The notes: a model not told the origin generated them from the letters alone. A stretch of 64,000 nucleotides of DNA from Lepidurus packardi (GCA_023053545.1 JAKZAN010000080.1:62001-126000); one strand, 5' to 3'; positions 30,501-47,698 are shown, counted from the first letter of the stretch. Numbers and translations: made by a program.

Positions 30501-31575
30501 ATTCCGTACGGATTTTATTAATTCCTTACGGACTGAATTAATTCATTACGGACTTAATTAATCCATTACGGACTGAATTATTTCCTTATGTACTGAAGTT
30601 ATTCCTTACGGACTGAATTAATTCCTTACGTACTGAAATAATTCCTTACGGACTGAATTAATTCCTTACGGACTGAATTAATTCCTTACGGACTGAATTA
30701 ATTCCTTAATTAATTCCTTACGGACTGAATTAATTTCATACGGACTGAATTAATTCGTTACGGACTTAATTAATCGATTACGGACTGAATTAATTCCTTA
30801 CGTACTGAACTTATTCCTTACGGACTGAATTAATTCCTTACGGACTGAATTAATTCCTTACGGACTGAATTAATTCCTTACGGACTGAATTAATTCCTTA
30901 CGGACTGAATTAATACCTTACGGACTGAATTAATACCTTACGGACTGAATGAAATCCTTACGGACTGAATTAATTCCTTACGGACTGAATTAATTCCTTA
31001 CTGACTGAATTAATTCCTTACGGACTGAATTAATTCCTTACGGACTGAATTAATTCCTTACGGACTGAATTAATTCCTTACGGACTTAATTAATTCCTTA
31101 CGGACTTAATTAATTCCTTACGGTCTGAATTAATTCCGTACGGATTTTATTAATTCCTTACGGACTGAATTAATTCCTTACGAACTGAATTAATTCCTTA
31201 CGGACTGAATTAATTCCTTAAAGACTGAATTAATTCCTTACGGACTAAATTAATTCATTACGGACTTAATTAAATCCTTACAGACTGAATTAATTCCTTA
31301 TGGACTTAATTAGTTCCGTAAGGAATGAATTAATTAATTACGGACTGAAATAATTCCTTACTGACTGAATTAATTAATTACGGACTGAAATAATTCCTTA
31401 CGGACTGAATTAATTCCTTACGGACTGAGTTAATTCCTTACGGACTGAATTAATTTCATACGGACTGAATTAATTCATTATGGACTTAATTAATCGATTA
31501 CGGACTGAATTAATTCCTTACGGACTGAATTAATTCCTTACTGACTGAATTAATTCCTTACGGACTGAATTAATT

Positions 31576-33890
31576 ACTTACGGACTGAATTATTTCCTTA
31601 CATACTGAAATAATTCCTTACGGACTGAATTAATTCCTTACGGACTGAATTAATTCCTTAATTAATTCCTTACGGACTGAATTAATTTCATACGGACTGA
31701 ATTAATTCATTACGGACTTAATTAATCGATTACGGACTTAATTAATCCATTACAGACTGAATTAATTCCTTACGGACTGAATTAATTCCTTACGGACTGA
31801 ATTAATTCCTTACGGACTTAATTAATTCCTTACGTACTTAATTAATTCCTTACGGTCTGAATTAATTCCGTACGGATTTTATTAATTCCTTACGGACTGA
31901 ATTAATTCCGTACGGATTTTATTAATTCCTTACGGACTGAATAAATTCCTTACGAACTGAATTAATTCCGTACGGATTTTATTAATTCCTTACGGACTGA
32001 ATAAATTCCTTACGGACTGAATTAATTCATTACGGACTTAATTAATCGATTACGGACTGAATTAATTCCTTACGTACTGAACTTATTCCTTACGGACTGA
32101 ATTAATTCATTACGGACTTAATTAATCGATTACGGACTGAATTAATTCCTTACGTACTGAACTTATTCCTTACGGACTGAATAAATTCCTTACGGACTGA
32201 ATTAATTCCTTACGGACTGAATTAATTCCTTACGGACTGAATTAATACCTGACGGACTGAATTAAATCCTTACGGACTGAATTAATTCCTTACGGACTGA
32301 ATTAATTCCTTACGGACTGAATTAATTCCTTGCTGACTGAATTAATTACTTACGGACTGAATTATTTCCTTACATACTGAAATAATTCCTTACGGACTGA
32401 ATTAATTCCTTACGGACTGAATTAATTCCTTAATTAATTCCTTACGGACTGAATTAATTTCATACGGACTGAATTAATTCATTACGGACTTAATTAATCG
32501 ATTACGGACTTAATTAATCCATTACAGACTGAATTAATTCCTTACGGACTGAATAAATTCCTTACGGACTGAATTAATTCCTTACGGACTTAATTAATTC
32601 CTTACGTACTTAATTAATTCCTTACGGTCTGAATTAATTCCGTACGGATTTTATTAATTCCTTACGGACTGAATTAATTCCGTACGGATTTTATTAATTC
32701 CTTACGGACTGAATAAATTCCTTACGAACTGAATTAATTCCGTACGGATTTTATTAATTCCTTACGGACTGAATAAATTCCTTACGGACTGAATTAATTC
32801 ATTACGGACTTAATTAATCGATTACGGACTGAATTAATTCCTTACGTACTGAACTTATTCCTTACGGACTGAATTAATTCATTACGGACTTAATTAATCG
32901 ATTACGGACTGAATTAATTCCTTACGTACTGAACTTATTCCTTACGGACTGAATAAATTCCTTACGGACTGAATTAATTCCTTACGGACTGAATTAATTC
33001 CTTACGGACTGAATTAATACCTGACGGACTGAATTAAATCCTTACGGACTGAATTAATTCCTTACGGACTGAATTAATTCCTTACGGACTGAATTAATTC
33101 CTTACTGACTGAATTAATTACTTACGGACTGAATTATTTCCTTACATACTGAAATAATTCCTTACGGACTGAATTAATTCCTTACGGACTGAATTAATTC
33201 CTTAATTAATTCCTTACGGACTGAATTAATTTCATACGGACTGAATTAATTCATTACGGACTTAATTAATCGATTACGGACTTAATTAATCCATTACAGG
33301 CTGAATTAATTCCTTACGGACTGAATAAATTCCTTACGGACTGAATTAATTCCTTACGGACTTAATTAATTCCTTACGTACTTAATTAATTCCTTACGGT
33401 CTGAATTAATTCCGTACGGATTTTATTAATTCCTTACGGACTGAATTAATTCCGTACGGATTTTATTAATTCCTTACGGACAGAATAAATTCCTTACGAA
33501 CTGAATTAATTCCGTACGGATTTTATTAATTCCTTACGGACTGAATAAATTCCTTACGGACTGAATTAATTCATTACGGACTTAATTAATCGATTACGGA
33601 CTGAATTAATTCCTTACGTACTGAACTTATTCCTTACGGACTGAATAAATTCCTTACGGACTGAATTAATTCCTTACGGACTGAATTAATTCCTTACGGA
33701 CTGAATTAATACCTGACGGACTGAATTAAATCCTTACGGACTGAATTAATTCCTTACGGACTGAATTAATTCCTTACGGACTGAATTAATTCCTTACTGA
33801 CTGAATTAATTCCTTACGGACTGAATTAATTCCTTACAGACTGAATTAATTCCTTACGGACTGAAGTAATTCCTTTCGGACTTAATTAAT
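31576..33890 (+). repeat. Tandem higher-order repeat, 772-bp unit
   Basis: The marker ACTTACGGACTGAATTATTTCC followed by CTTACATACTG occurs at 31576, 32348 and 33120, each 772 bp apart (38 monomers plus one 12-bp unit). The third copy is partial and leaves the pattern before 33892. Copy 3 has ACAGGCTG where the others have ACAGACTG. Within copies 1 and 2 there is a further local doubling of the segment carrying TCGATTACGG and GTACTGAACTTATTCC (for example 32035-32170). Confidence 0.85.
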
Positions 33891-36800
33891 TCCTTACGTA
33901 CTTTATTAATTCCTTACGGTCTGAATTAATTCCGTACGGATTTTATTAATTCCTTACGGACTGAATTAATTCCGTACGGATTTTATTAATTCCTTACGGA
34001 CTGAATAAATTCCTTACGAACTGAATTAATTCCGTACGGATTTTATTAATTCCTTACGGACTGAATTTATTCATTACGGACTTAATTAATCCATTACAGA
34101 CTGAATTATTTCCTTACGTATTGAAGTTATTCCTTACGGACTGAATTAATTCCTTACGTACTGAAATAATTCCTTACGGACTGAATTAATTCCTTACGGA
34201 CTGAATTAATTCCTTACGGACTGAATTAATTCCTTAATTAATTCCTTACGGACTGAATTAATTTCATACGGACTGAATTAATTCATTACGGACTTAATTA
34301 ATCGATTACGGACTGAATTAATTCCTTACGTACTGAACTTATTCCTTACGTACTGAACTTATTCCTTACGGACTGAATTAATTCCTTACGGACTGAATTA
34401 ATTCCTTACGGACTGAATTAATTCCTTACGGACTGAATTAATTCCTTACGGACTGAATTTATACCTTACGGATTGAATGAAATCCTTACGGACTGAATTA
34501 ATTCCTTACGGACTGAATTAATTCCTTACGGACTGAATTAATTCCTTACTGACTGAATTAATTCCTTACGGACTGAATTAATTCCTTACGGACTGAATTA
34601 ATTCCTTACGGACTTAATTAATTCCTTACGTACTTAATTAATTCCTTACGGTCTGAATTAATTCCGTACGGATTTTATTAATTCCTTACGGACTGAATTA
34701 ATTCCTTACGAACTGAATTAATTCCTTACGGACTGAATTAATTCTTTACGGACTGAATTAATTCCTTAAAGACTGAATTAATTCCTTATGGACTTAATTA
34801 GTTCCGTAAGGAATGAATTAATTAATTACGGACTGAAATAATTCCCTACGGACTGAATTAATTAATTACTGACTGAAATAATTCCTTACGGACTGAATTA
34901 ATTCCTTACGGACTGAGTTAATTCCTTACGGACTGAATTAATTTCATACGGACTGAATTAATTCATTACGGACTTAATTAATCGATTACGGACTGAATTA
35001 ATTCCTTACGGACTGAATTAATTCCTTACTGACTGAATTAATTCCTTACGGACTGAATTAATTCCTTACGGACTGAATTAATTTCATACGGACTGAATTA
35101 ATTCCTTACGGACTTAATTAATCGATTACGGACTGAATTGATTCCTTACGGACTTAATTAATTCCTTACGTACTTAATTAATTCCTTACGGTCTGAATTA
35201 ATTCCGTTCGAATTTTATTAATTCCTTACGGACTGAATTAATTCCTTACTGACTGAATTAATTCCTTACGGACTGAATTAATTCCTTACGGACTGAATTA
35301 ATTTCATCCGGACTGAATTAATTCATTACGCACTTAATTAATCCATTACGGACTAAATTATTTCCTTACGTATTGAAGTTATTCCTTACGGACTGAATTA
35401 ATTCCTTACGGACTGAATTAATTCCTTACGGACTGAAGTTATTCCTTACGGACTGAATTAATTCCTTACGGACTGAATTAATTCCTTACGGACTGAATTA
35501 ATACCTTACGGACTTAATTAATTCCTTACGGACTGAATTAATTCCTTACGGACTTAATTAATTCCTTACGGACTTAATTAATTCATTATGGACTTAATTA
35601 ATTCCGTAAGGAATGAATGAATTAATTACGGACTGAAATAATTCCTTACGGACTGAATTAATTCCTTACGAACTGAATTAATTCCTTACGGACTGAATTA
35701 ATTCCTTACGGACTGAATTAATTCCTTACGGACTGAATTAGTTCCTTACGGACTGAATTAATTCTTTAGGATTTATTGAATTCCTTTCTTACTCAATTAA
35801 CTACTTACGGACTGAATGAATTCCTTACGGACTGAATTAATTCCTTACGGAATTAATTAATTCCTTACGGACTGAATTAATTCCTTACGAACTGAATTAA
35901 TTCCTTACGGACTTAATTAATTCCTTACGTTTTTAATTAATTCCTTACGGTCTGAATTAATTCCGTACGGATTTTATTAATTCCTTACGGACTGAATTAA
36001 TTCCTTACGAACTGAATTAGTTCCTTACGGACTGAATTAATTCATTACGGACTTAATTAAATCCTTACAGACTGAATTAATTCCTTATGGACTTAACTAG
36101 TTCCGTAAGGAATGAATTAATTAATTACGGACTGAAATAATTCCTTACGGACTGAATTAATTAATTACGGACTGAGTTAATTCCTTACGGACTGAATTAA
36201 TTTCATACGGACTGAATTAATTCATTACGGACTTTATTAATCGATTACGGACTGAAGTAATTCCTTACGGACTGAATTAATTCCTTACTGACTGAATTAA
36301 TTCCTTACGGACTGAATTAATTCCTTACGGACTGAATTAATTTCATACGGACTGAATTAATTCATTACGGACTTAATTAATCGATTACGGACTGAATTAA
36401 TTCCTTACGGACTGAATTAAATCCTTACTGACTGAATTAATTCCTTACGGACTGAATTAATTCCTTACGGACTTAATTAATTCCTTACGGTCTGAATTAA
36501 TTCCGTTCGGATTTTATTAATTCCTTACGGACTGAATTAATTCCTTACTGACTGAATTAATTCCTTACGGACTGAATTAATTCCTTACGGACTGAATTAA
36601 ATCCTTACGGACTGAATTAATTCCTTAATTCCTTAATTAATTCCTTAATTCCTTAATTAATTCCTTACGGACTGAATTAATTTCATCCGGACTGAATTAA
36701 TTCATTACGCACTTAATTAATCCATTACGGACTAAATTATTTCCTTACGTATTGAAGTTATTCCTTACTGACTGAATTAATTCCTTACGGACTGAATTAA

Positions 36801-39800
36801 TTCCTTACGGACTGAATTAATTGCTTAATTAATTCCTTACGGACGGAATTAATTTCATCCGGACTGAATTAATTCATTACGCACTTAATTAATCCATTAC
36901 GGACTGAATTATTTCCTCACGTATTTAAGTTATTCCTTACGGACTGAATTAATTTCATACGGACTGAATTAATTCATTACGGACTGAATTAATTCATTAC
37001 GGACTTAATTAATTCCTTACGTACTTAATTAATTCCTTACGGTCTGAATTAATTCCGTTTGGATTTTATTAATTCCTTACGGACTGAATTAATTCCTTAC
37101 TGACTGAATTAATTCCTTACGGACTGAATTAATTCCTTACGGACTGAATTAATTCCTTACGGACTGAATTAATTCCTTACGGACTGAATTAATTCCTTAA
37201 TTCCTTAATTAATTCCTTAATTCCTTAATTAATTCCTTACGGACTGAATTAATTTCATCCGAACTGAATTAATTCATTACGCACTTAATTAATCCATTAC
37301 GGACTAAATTATTTCCTTACGTATTGAAGTTATTCCTTACGGACTGAATTAATTCCTTACGGACTGAATTAATACCTTACGGACTTAATTAATTCCTTAC
37401 GGACTGAATTAATTCTTTACGGACTTAATTAATTCCTTACGGACTTAATTAATTCCTTACGTACTTAATTAATTCCTTACGGTCTGAATTAATTCCGTAC
37501 GGATTTAATTAATTCCTTACGGACTGAATTAATTCCTTACGGACTGAATTAATTCATTATGGACTTAATTAATTCCGTAAGGAATGAATGAATTAATTAC
37601 GGACTGAAATAATTCCTTACGGACTGAATTAATTCCTTACGAACTGAATTAATTCCTTACGGACTGAATTAATTCCTTACGGACTGAATTAATTCCTTAC
37701 GGACTGAATTAGTTCCTTACGGACTGAATTAATTCTTTAGGATTCATTGAATTCCTTTCTTACTGAATTAACTACTTACGGACTGAATGAATTCCTTTCG
37801 GACTGAATTAATTCCTTACGGAATTAATTAATTTCTTATGGACTGAATTAATTCCTTACGAACTGAATTAATTCCTTACGGACTTAATTAATTCCTTACG
37901 TACTTAATTAATTCCTTACGGTCTGAATTAATTCCGTACGGATTTAATTAATTCCTTACGGACTGAATGAATTCCTTACGGACTGAATTAATTCATTATG
38001 GACTTAATTAATTCCGTAAGGAATGAATGAATTAATTACGGACTGAAATAATTCCTTACGGACTGAATTAATTCCTTACGAACTGAATTAATTCCTTACG
38101 GACTGAATTAATTCCTTACGGACTGAATTAATTCCTTACGGACTGAATTAGTTCCTTACGGACTGAATTAATTCTTTAGGATTTATTGAATTCCTTTCTT
38201 ACTGAATTAACTACTTACGGACTGAATGAATTCCTTACGGACTGAATTAATTCCTTACGGAATTAATTAATTCCTTACGTACTTAATTAATTCCTTACGG
38301 TCTGAATTAATTCCGTACGGATTTTATTAATTCCTTACGGACTGAATTAATTCCTTACGATCTGAATTAATTCCTTACTGACTGAATTAATTCCTTACGG
38401 ACTGAATGAATTCCTTACGGACTGAATTAATTCCTTACGGACTGAATTAATTCCTTAATTAATTCCTTACGGACTGAATTAATTTCATCCGGACTGAATT
38501 AATTCATTACGCACTTAATTAATCCATTACGGACTGAATTATTTCCTCACGTATTGAAGTTATTCCTTACGGTCTGAATTAATTCCGTTCGGATTTTATT
38601 AATTCCTTACGGACTGAATTAATTCCTTACTGACTGAATTAATTCCTTACGGACTGAATTAATTCCTTACGGACTGAATTAATTCCTTACGGACTGAATT
38701 AATTCCTTAATTCCTTAATTAATTCCTTACGGACTGAATTAATTTCATCCGGACTGAATTAATTCATTACGCACTTAATTAATCCATTACGGACTAAATT
38801 ATTTCCTTACGTATTGAAGTTATTCCTTACGGACTGAATTAATTCCTTACGGACTGAATTAATTCCTTACGGACTGAATTAATTCCTTACGGACTGAATT
38901 AATTCCTTACGGACTGAATTAATTCCTTAATTCCTTAATTAATTCCTTACGGACTGAATTAATTTCATCCGGACTGAATTAATTCATTACGCACTTAATT
39001 AATCCATTACGGACTAAATTATTTCCTTACGTATTGAAGTTATTCCTTACGGACTGAATTAATTCCTTACGGACTGAATTAATTCCTTACGGACTGAATT
39101 AATTCTTTACGGACTTAATTAATTCCTTACGGACTTAATTAATTCCTTACGTACTTAATTAATTCCTTACGGTCTGAATTAATTCCGTACGGATTTAATT
39201 AATTCCTTACGGACTGAATTAATTCCTTACGGACTGAATTAATTCATTATGGACTTAATTAATTCCGTAAGGAATGAATGAATTAATTACGGACTGAAAT
39301 AATTCCTTACGGACTGAATTAATTCCTTACGAACTGAATAAATTCCTTACGGACTGAATTAATTCCTTACGGACTGAATTAATTCCTTACGGACTGAATT
39401 AATTCTTTAGGATTTATTGAATTCCTTTCTTACTGAATTAACTACTTACGGACTGAATGAATTCCTTACGGACTGAATTAATTCCTTACGGAATTAATTA
39501 ATTCCTTACGGACTGAATTAATTCCTTACGAACTGAATTAATTCCTTACTGACTGAATTAATTCCTTACGGACTGAATGAATTCCTTACGGACTGAATTA
39601 ATTCATTATGGACTTAAATAATTCCGTAAGGAATGAATGAATTAATTACGGACTGAAATAATTCCTTACGGACTGAATTAATTCCTTACGAACTGAATTA
39701 ATTCCTTACGGACTGAATTAATTCCTTACGGACTGAATTAATTCCTTACGGACTGAATTAGTTCCCTACGGACTGAATTAATTCTTTAGGATTTATTGAA

Positions 39801-42078
39801 TTCCTTTCTTACTGAATTAACTACTTACGGACTGAATGAATTCCTTACGGACTGAATTAATTCCTTACGGAATTAATTAATTCCTTACGGACTGAATTAA
39901 TTCCTTACGAACTGAATTAATTGCTTACTGACTGAATTAATTCCTTACGGACTGAATGAATTCCTTACGGACTGAATTAATTCCTTACGGACTGAATTAA
40001 TTCCTTACGGACTGAATTAATTCCTTAATTCCTTAAATAATTCCTTACGGACTGAATTAATTTCATCCGGACTGAATTAATTCATTACGCACTTAATTAA
40101 TCCATTACGGACTAAATTATTTCCTTACGTATTGAAGTTATACCTTACGGACTGAATTAATTCCTTACGGACTGAATTAATTCCTTACAGACTGAATTAA
40201 AACCTTACGGACTTAATTAATTCCTTACGGACTGAATTAATTCTTTACGGATTTAATTAATTCCTTACGGACTGAATTAATTCATTATGGACTTAATTAA
40301 TTCCGTAAGGAATGAATGAATTAATTACGGACTGAAATAATTCCTTACGGACTGAATTAATTCCTTACGAACTGAATTAATTCCTTACGGACTGAATTAA
40401 TTCCTTACGGACTGAATTAATTCCTTACGGACTGAATTAGTTCCTTACGGACTGAATTAATTCTTTAGGATTTATTGAATTCCTTTCTTACTGAATTAAC
40501 TACTTACGGACTGAATGAATTCCTTACGGACTGAATTAATTCCTTACGGAATTAATTAATTCTTTACGTACTTAATTAATTCCTTACGGTCTGAATTAAT
40601 TCCGTACGGATTTTATTAATTCCTTACGGACTGAATTAATTCCTTACGATCTGAATTAATTCCTTACTGATTGAATTAATTCCTTACGGACTGAATGAAT
40701 TCCTTACGGACTGAATTAATTCCTTACGGACTGAATTAATTCCTTAATTAATTCCTTACGGACTGAATTAATTTCATCCGGACTGAATTAATTCATTACG
40801 CACTTAATTAATCCATTACGGACTGAATTATTTCCTCACGTATTGAAGTTATTCCTTACGGACTGAATTAATTTCATACGGACTGAATTAATTCATTACG
40901 GACTGAATTAATTCATTACGGACTTAATTAATTTATTACGGACTGAATAAATTCCTTACGTACTGAACTTATTCCTTACGGACTGAATTAATTCCTTACG
41001 GACTGAATTAATTCCTTACGGACTGAATTAATTCCTTACGGACTGAATTAATACCTTACGAACTGAATTAATTCCTTACGGACTGAATTAATTCCTTACG
41101 GATTGAATTAATTCCTTACGGACTGAATGAATTCCTTACGGACTGAATTAATTTCATACGGACTGAATTAATTCATTACGGACTTAATTAATTTATTACG
41201 GACTGAATTAATTCCTTACGTACTGAACTTATTCCTTACGGACTGAATTAATTCCTTACGTACTGAACTTATTCCTTACGGACTTAATTAATTCCTTACG
41301 GACTGAATTAATTCCTTACGGACTGAATTAATTCCTTACGGACTGAATTAATTCCTTACCGACTTAATTAATTCCTTACGGACTGAATTAATTCCTTACG
41401 GACTGAATTAATTCCTTACGGACTGAATTAGTTCCTTACGGACTGAATTAATTCTTTAGAATTGATTGAATTCCTTTCTTACTGAATTAATTCCTTACGG
41501 ACTGAATTAATTCATTACGGACTTAATTAATTTATTACGGACTGAATTAATTCCTTACGTATTGAACTTATTCCTTACGGACTTAATTAATTCCTTACGG
41601 ACTGAATTAATTCCTTACGGACTGAATTAATTCCTTACGGACTGAATTAAAACCTTACGAACTGAATTAATTCCTTACGGACTGAATTAATTCCTTACGG
41701 ATTGAATTAATTCCTTACGGACTGAATTAATTCCTTACAGACTGAATTAATTCATTACGGACTTAATTAAATCCTTACAGACTGAGTTAATTCTTTATGG
41801 ACTTAATTAAATCCTTACAGACTGAGTTAATTCCTTATGGACTTAATTAATTCCGTAAGGAATGAATTAATTAATTACGGACTGAAATAATTCCTTACGG
41901 ACTGAATTAATTCCTTACGGACTGAATTAATTCCTTAATTAATTCCTTACGGACTGAATTAATTTCATACGGACTGAATTAATTCATTACGGACTTAATT
42001 AATCGATTTCGGACTGAATTAATTCATTACGGACGTAATTAAATCCTTACAGACTGAATTAATTCATTACGGACTTAA

Positions 42079-42640
42079 TTAATCGATTTCGGACTGAATT
42101 AATTCATTACGGACGTAATTAAATCCTTACAGACTGAATTAATTCCTTATGGACTTAATTAATTCCGTAAGGAATGAATTAATTAATTACGGACAGAAAT
42201 AATTCCTTACGGACTGAATTAATTCCTTAATTAATTCCTTACGGACTGAATTAATTTCATACGGACTGAATTAATTCATTACGGACTTAATTAATCGATT
42301 TCGGACTGAATTAATTCATTACGGACGTAATTAAATCCTTACAGACTGAATTAATTCCTTATGGACTTAATTAATTCCGTAAGGAATGAATTAATTAATT
42401 ACGGACAGAAATAATTCCTTACGGACTGAATTAATTCCTTAATTAATTCCTTACGGACTGAATTAATTTCATACGGACTGAATTAATTCATTACGGACTT
42501 AATTAATCGATTTCGGACTGAATTAATTCATTACGGACGTAATTAAATCCTTACAGACTGAATTAATTCCTTATGGACTTAATTATTTCCGTAAGGAATG
42601 AATTAATTAATTACGGACAGAAATAATTCCTTACCGACTG
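42079..42640 (+). repeat. Short higher-order repeat, 212-bp unit
   Basis: The motif TTAATCGATTTCGGACTG starts at 42079, 42291 and 42503, exactly 212 bp apart (ten monomers plus one 12-bp unit). Each copy carries GGACGTAATTAAATCC, TTCCGTAAGGAATG and GGACAGAAATAATTCC in the same order. The third copy is cut short near 42640, where the 12-bp unit is replaced by full monomers. A longer relative, about 412 bp away, follows at 42915. Confidence 0.87.
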
Positions 42641-45600
42641 AATTAATTCCTTACGGACTGAATTAATTCCTTACGGACTGAATTAATTCCTTACGGACTG
42701 AATTAATTCCTTACGGACTGAATTAATTCATTACGGACTTAATTAAATCCTTACAGACTGAATTAATTCCTTATGGACTTAATTAATTCCGTAAGGAATG
42801 AATTAATTAATTACGGACAGAAATAATTCCTTACGGACTGAATTAATTCCTTAATTAATTCCTTACGGACTGAATTAATTTCATACGGACTGAATTAATT
42901 CATTACGGACTTAATTAATCGATTTCGGACCGAATTAATTCATTACGGACGTAATTAAATCCTTACAGACTGAATTAATTCCTTATGGACTTAATTAATT
43001 CCGTAAGGAATGAATTAATTAATTACGGACAGAAATAATTCCTTACGGACTGAATTAATTCCTTACGGACTGAATTAATTCCTTACGGACTGAATTAATT
43101 CCTTACGGACTGAATTAATTCCTTACGGACTGAATTAATTCCTTACGGACTGAATTAATTCATTACGGACTTAATTAAATCCTTACAGACTGAATTAATT
43201 CCTAATGGACTTAATTAATTCCGTAAGGAATGAATTAATTAATTACGGACAGAAATAATTCCTTACGGACTGAATTAATTCCTTACGGACTGAATTAATT
43301 CCTTACGGACTGAATTAATTCCTTAATTAATTCCTTACGGACTGAATTAATTTCATACGGACTGAATTAATTCCTTACGGACTTAATTAATCGATTTCGG
43401 ACTGAATTAATTAATTACGGACTTAATTAAATCCTTAAAGACTGAATTAATTCCTTATGGACTTAATTAATTCCGTAAGGAATGAATTAATTAATTACGG
43501 ACTGAAATAATTCCTTATGGACTGAATTAATTCCTTACGGACTTAATTAATTTATTACGGACTGAATGAATTCCTTACGTACTGAACTTATTCCTTACGG
43601 ACTGAATTAATTCCTTACGTACTGAACTTATTCCTTACGGACTTAATTAATTCCTTACGGACTGAATTAATTCCTTACGGACTGAATTAATTCCTTACGG
43701 ACTGAATTAATACCTTACGAACTGAATTAATTCCTTACGGACTGAATTAATTCCTTACGGATTGAATTAATTCCTTACGGACTGAATGAATTCCTTACGG
43801 ACTGAATTAATTTCATACGGACTGAATTAATTCATTACGGACTTAATTATTTTATTACGGACTGAATTAATTCCTTACGTACTGAACTTATTCCTTACGG
43901 ACTTAATTAATTCCTTACGGACTGAATTAATTCCTTACGGACTGAATTAATTCCTTACGGACTGAATTAATACCTTACGAACTGAATTAATTCCTTACGG
44001 ACTGAATTAATTCCTTACGGATTTAATTAATTCCTTACGGACTGAATTAATTCCTTACAGACTGAATTAATTCATTACGGACTTAATTAAATCCTTACAG
44101 ACTGAGTTAATTCCTTATGGACTTAATTAATTCCGTAAGGAATGAATTAATTAATTACGGACTGAAATAATTCCTTTCGGACTGAATTAATTCCTTACGG
44201 ACTGAATTAATTCCTTACGGACTGAATTAATTTCATACGGACTGAATTAATTCATTACGGACTTAATTAATCGATTTCGGACTGAATTAATTCATTACGG
44301 ACGTAATTAAATCCTTACAGACTGAATTAATTCCTTATGGACTTAATTAATTCCGTAAGGAATTAATTAATTAATTACGGACAGAAATAATTCCTTACGG
44401 ACTGAATTAATTCCTTACGGACTGAATTAATTCCTTACGGACTGAACTAATTCCTTACGGACTGAATTAATTCTTACGGACTGAATTAATTCCTTACGGA
44501 CTGAATTAATTCATTACGGACTTAATTAAATCCTTACAGACTGAATTAATTCCTTATGGACTTAATTAATTCCGTAAGGAATGAATTAATTAATTACGGA
44601 CTGAAATAATTCCTTACGGACTGAATTAATTTCATACGGACTGAATTAATTCATTACGGACTGAATTAATTCATTACGGACTTAATTAATTTATTACGGA
44701 CTGAATTAATTCCTTACGTACTGAACTTATTCCTTACGGACTGAATTAATTCCCTACGGACTGAATTAATTCCTTACGGACTGAATTAATTCCTTACGGA
44801 CTGAATTAATACCTTACAGACTGAATTAAATCCTTACGGACTGAATTAATTCCTTACGGACTGAATTAATTCCTTACGGACTGAATTAATTCCTTACTGA
44901 ATGAAATAATTCCTTACGGACTGAATTAATTCCTTACGGACTGCATTAATTCCTTACGGACTGAATTAATTCCTTACGGACTATTACGGTCTGAATTAAT
45001 TCCGTACCGATTTTATTAATTCCTTACGGACTGAATTAATTCATTATGGACCTAATTAATTCCGTAAGGAATGAATGAATTAATTACGGACTGAAATAAT
45101 TCCTTACGGACTGAATTAATTCCTTACGGACTTAATTAATTCCTTACGGACTGAATTAATTCCTTACGGACTGAATTAATTCCTTACGGACTGAATTAGT
45201 TCCTTACGGACTGAATTAATTCCTTAGAATTGATTGAATTCCTTTCTTACTGAATTAATTCCTTACGGACTGAATTAATTCATTACGGACTTAATTAATT
45301 TATTACGGACTGAATTAATTCCTTACGTACTGAACTTATTCCTTACGGACTTAATTAATTCCTTACGGACTGAATTAATTCCTTACGGACTGAATTAATT
45401 CCTTACGGACTGAATTAATACCTTACGAACTGAATTAATTCCTTACGGACTGAATTAATTCCTTACGGATTGAATTAATTCCTTACGGACTGAATTAATT
45501 CCTTACAGACTGAATTAATTCATTACGGACTTAATTAAATCCTTACAGACTGAGTTAATTCCTTATGGACTTAATTAATTCCGTAAGGAATGAATTAATT

Positions 45601-47698
45601 AATTACGGACTGAAATAATTCCTTACGGACTGATATAATTCCTTACGGACTGAATTAATTCCTTAATTAATTCCTTACGGACTGAATTAATTTCATACGG
45701 ACTGAATTAATTCATTACGGACTTAATTAATCGATTTCGGACTGAATTAATTCATTACGGACGTAATTAAATCCTTACAGACTGAATTAATTCCTTATGG
45801 ACTTAATTAATTCCGTAAGGAATGAATTAATTAATTACGGACAGAAATAATTCCTTACGGACTGAATTAATTCCTTACGGACCGAATTAATTCCTTACGG
45901 ACTGAATTAATTCCTTACGGACTGAATTAATTCATTACGGACTTAATTAAATCCTTACAGACTGAATTAATTCCTTATGGACTTAATTAATTCCGTAAGG
46001 AATGAATTAATTAATTACGGACTGAAATAATTCCTTACGGACTGAATTAATTTCATACGGACTGAATTAATTCATTACGGACTTAATTAATCGATTACGG
46101 ACTGAATTAATTCATTACGGACGTAATTAAATCCTTACAGACTGAATTAATTCCTTATGGACTTAATTAATTCCGTAAGGAATGAATTAATTAATTACGG
46201 ACTGAAATAATTCCTTATGGACTGAATTAATTCCTTACGGACTGAATGAATTCCTTACGGACTGAATTAATTTCATACGGACTGAATTAATTCATTACGG
46301 ACTTAATTAATTTATTACGGACTGAATTAATTCCTTACGTACTGAACTTATTCCTTACGGACTGAATTAATTCCTTACGGACTGAATTAATTCCTTACGG
46401 ACTGAATTAATACCTTACGGACTGAATTAAATCCTTACGGACTGAATTAATTCCTTACGGACTGAATTAATTCCTTACGGACTGAATTAATTCCTTACTG
46501 AATGAAATAATTCCTTACGGACTGAATTAATTCCTTACGGACTGCATTAATTCCTTACGGACTGAATTAATTCCTTACGGACTATTACGGTCTGAATTAA
46601 TTCCGTACCGATTTTATTAATTCCTTACGGACTGAATTAATTCATTATGGACCTAATTAATTCCGTAAGGAATGAATGAATTAATTACGGACTGAAATAA
46701 TTCCTTACGGACTGAATTAATTCCTTACGGACTTAATTAATTCCTTACGGACTGAATTAATTCCTTACGGACTGAATTAATTCCTTACGGACTGAATTAG
46801 TTCCTTACGGACTGAATTAATTCCTTAGAATTGATTGAATTCCTTTCTTACTGAATTAATTCCTTACGGACTGAATTAATTCATTACGGACTTAATTAAT
46901 TTATTACGGACTGAATTAATTCCTTACGTACTGAACTTATTCCTTACGGACTTAATTAATTCCTTACGGACTGAATTAATTCATTACGGACTGAATTAAT
47001 TCCTTACGGACTGAATTAATACCTTACGAACTGAATTAATTCCTTACGGACTGAATTAATTCCTTACGGATTGAATTAATTCCTTACGGACTGAATTAAT
47101 TCCTTACAGACTGAATTAATTCATTACGGACTTAATTAAATCCTTACAGACTGAGTTAATTCCTTATGGACTTAATTAATTCCGTAAGGAATGAATTAAT
47201 TAATTACGGACTGAAATAATTCCTTACGGACTGATATAATTCCTTACGGACTGAATTAATTCCTTACTGAATGAAATAATTCCTTACGGACTGAATTAAT
47301 TCCTTACGGACTGAATTAATTCCTTACGGACTGAATTAATTCCTTTCGGACTGAATTAATTCCTTAATTAATTCCTTACGGACTAAATTAATTTCATACG
47401 GACTGAATTAATTCATTACGGACTTAATTAATCGATTTCGGACTGAATTAATTCATTACGGACTTAATTAAATCCTTAAAGACTGAATTAATTCCTTATG
47501 GACTGAATTAATTCCGTAAGGAATGAATTAATTAATTACGGACTGAAATAATTCCTTACGGACTGAATTAATTCCTTACGGACTGAATTAATTCCTTACG
47601 GACTGAATTAATTCCTTACGGACTGAATTAATTCCTTACGGACTGAATTAATTCCTTACGGACTATTACGGTCTGAATTAATTCCGTACCGATTCTAT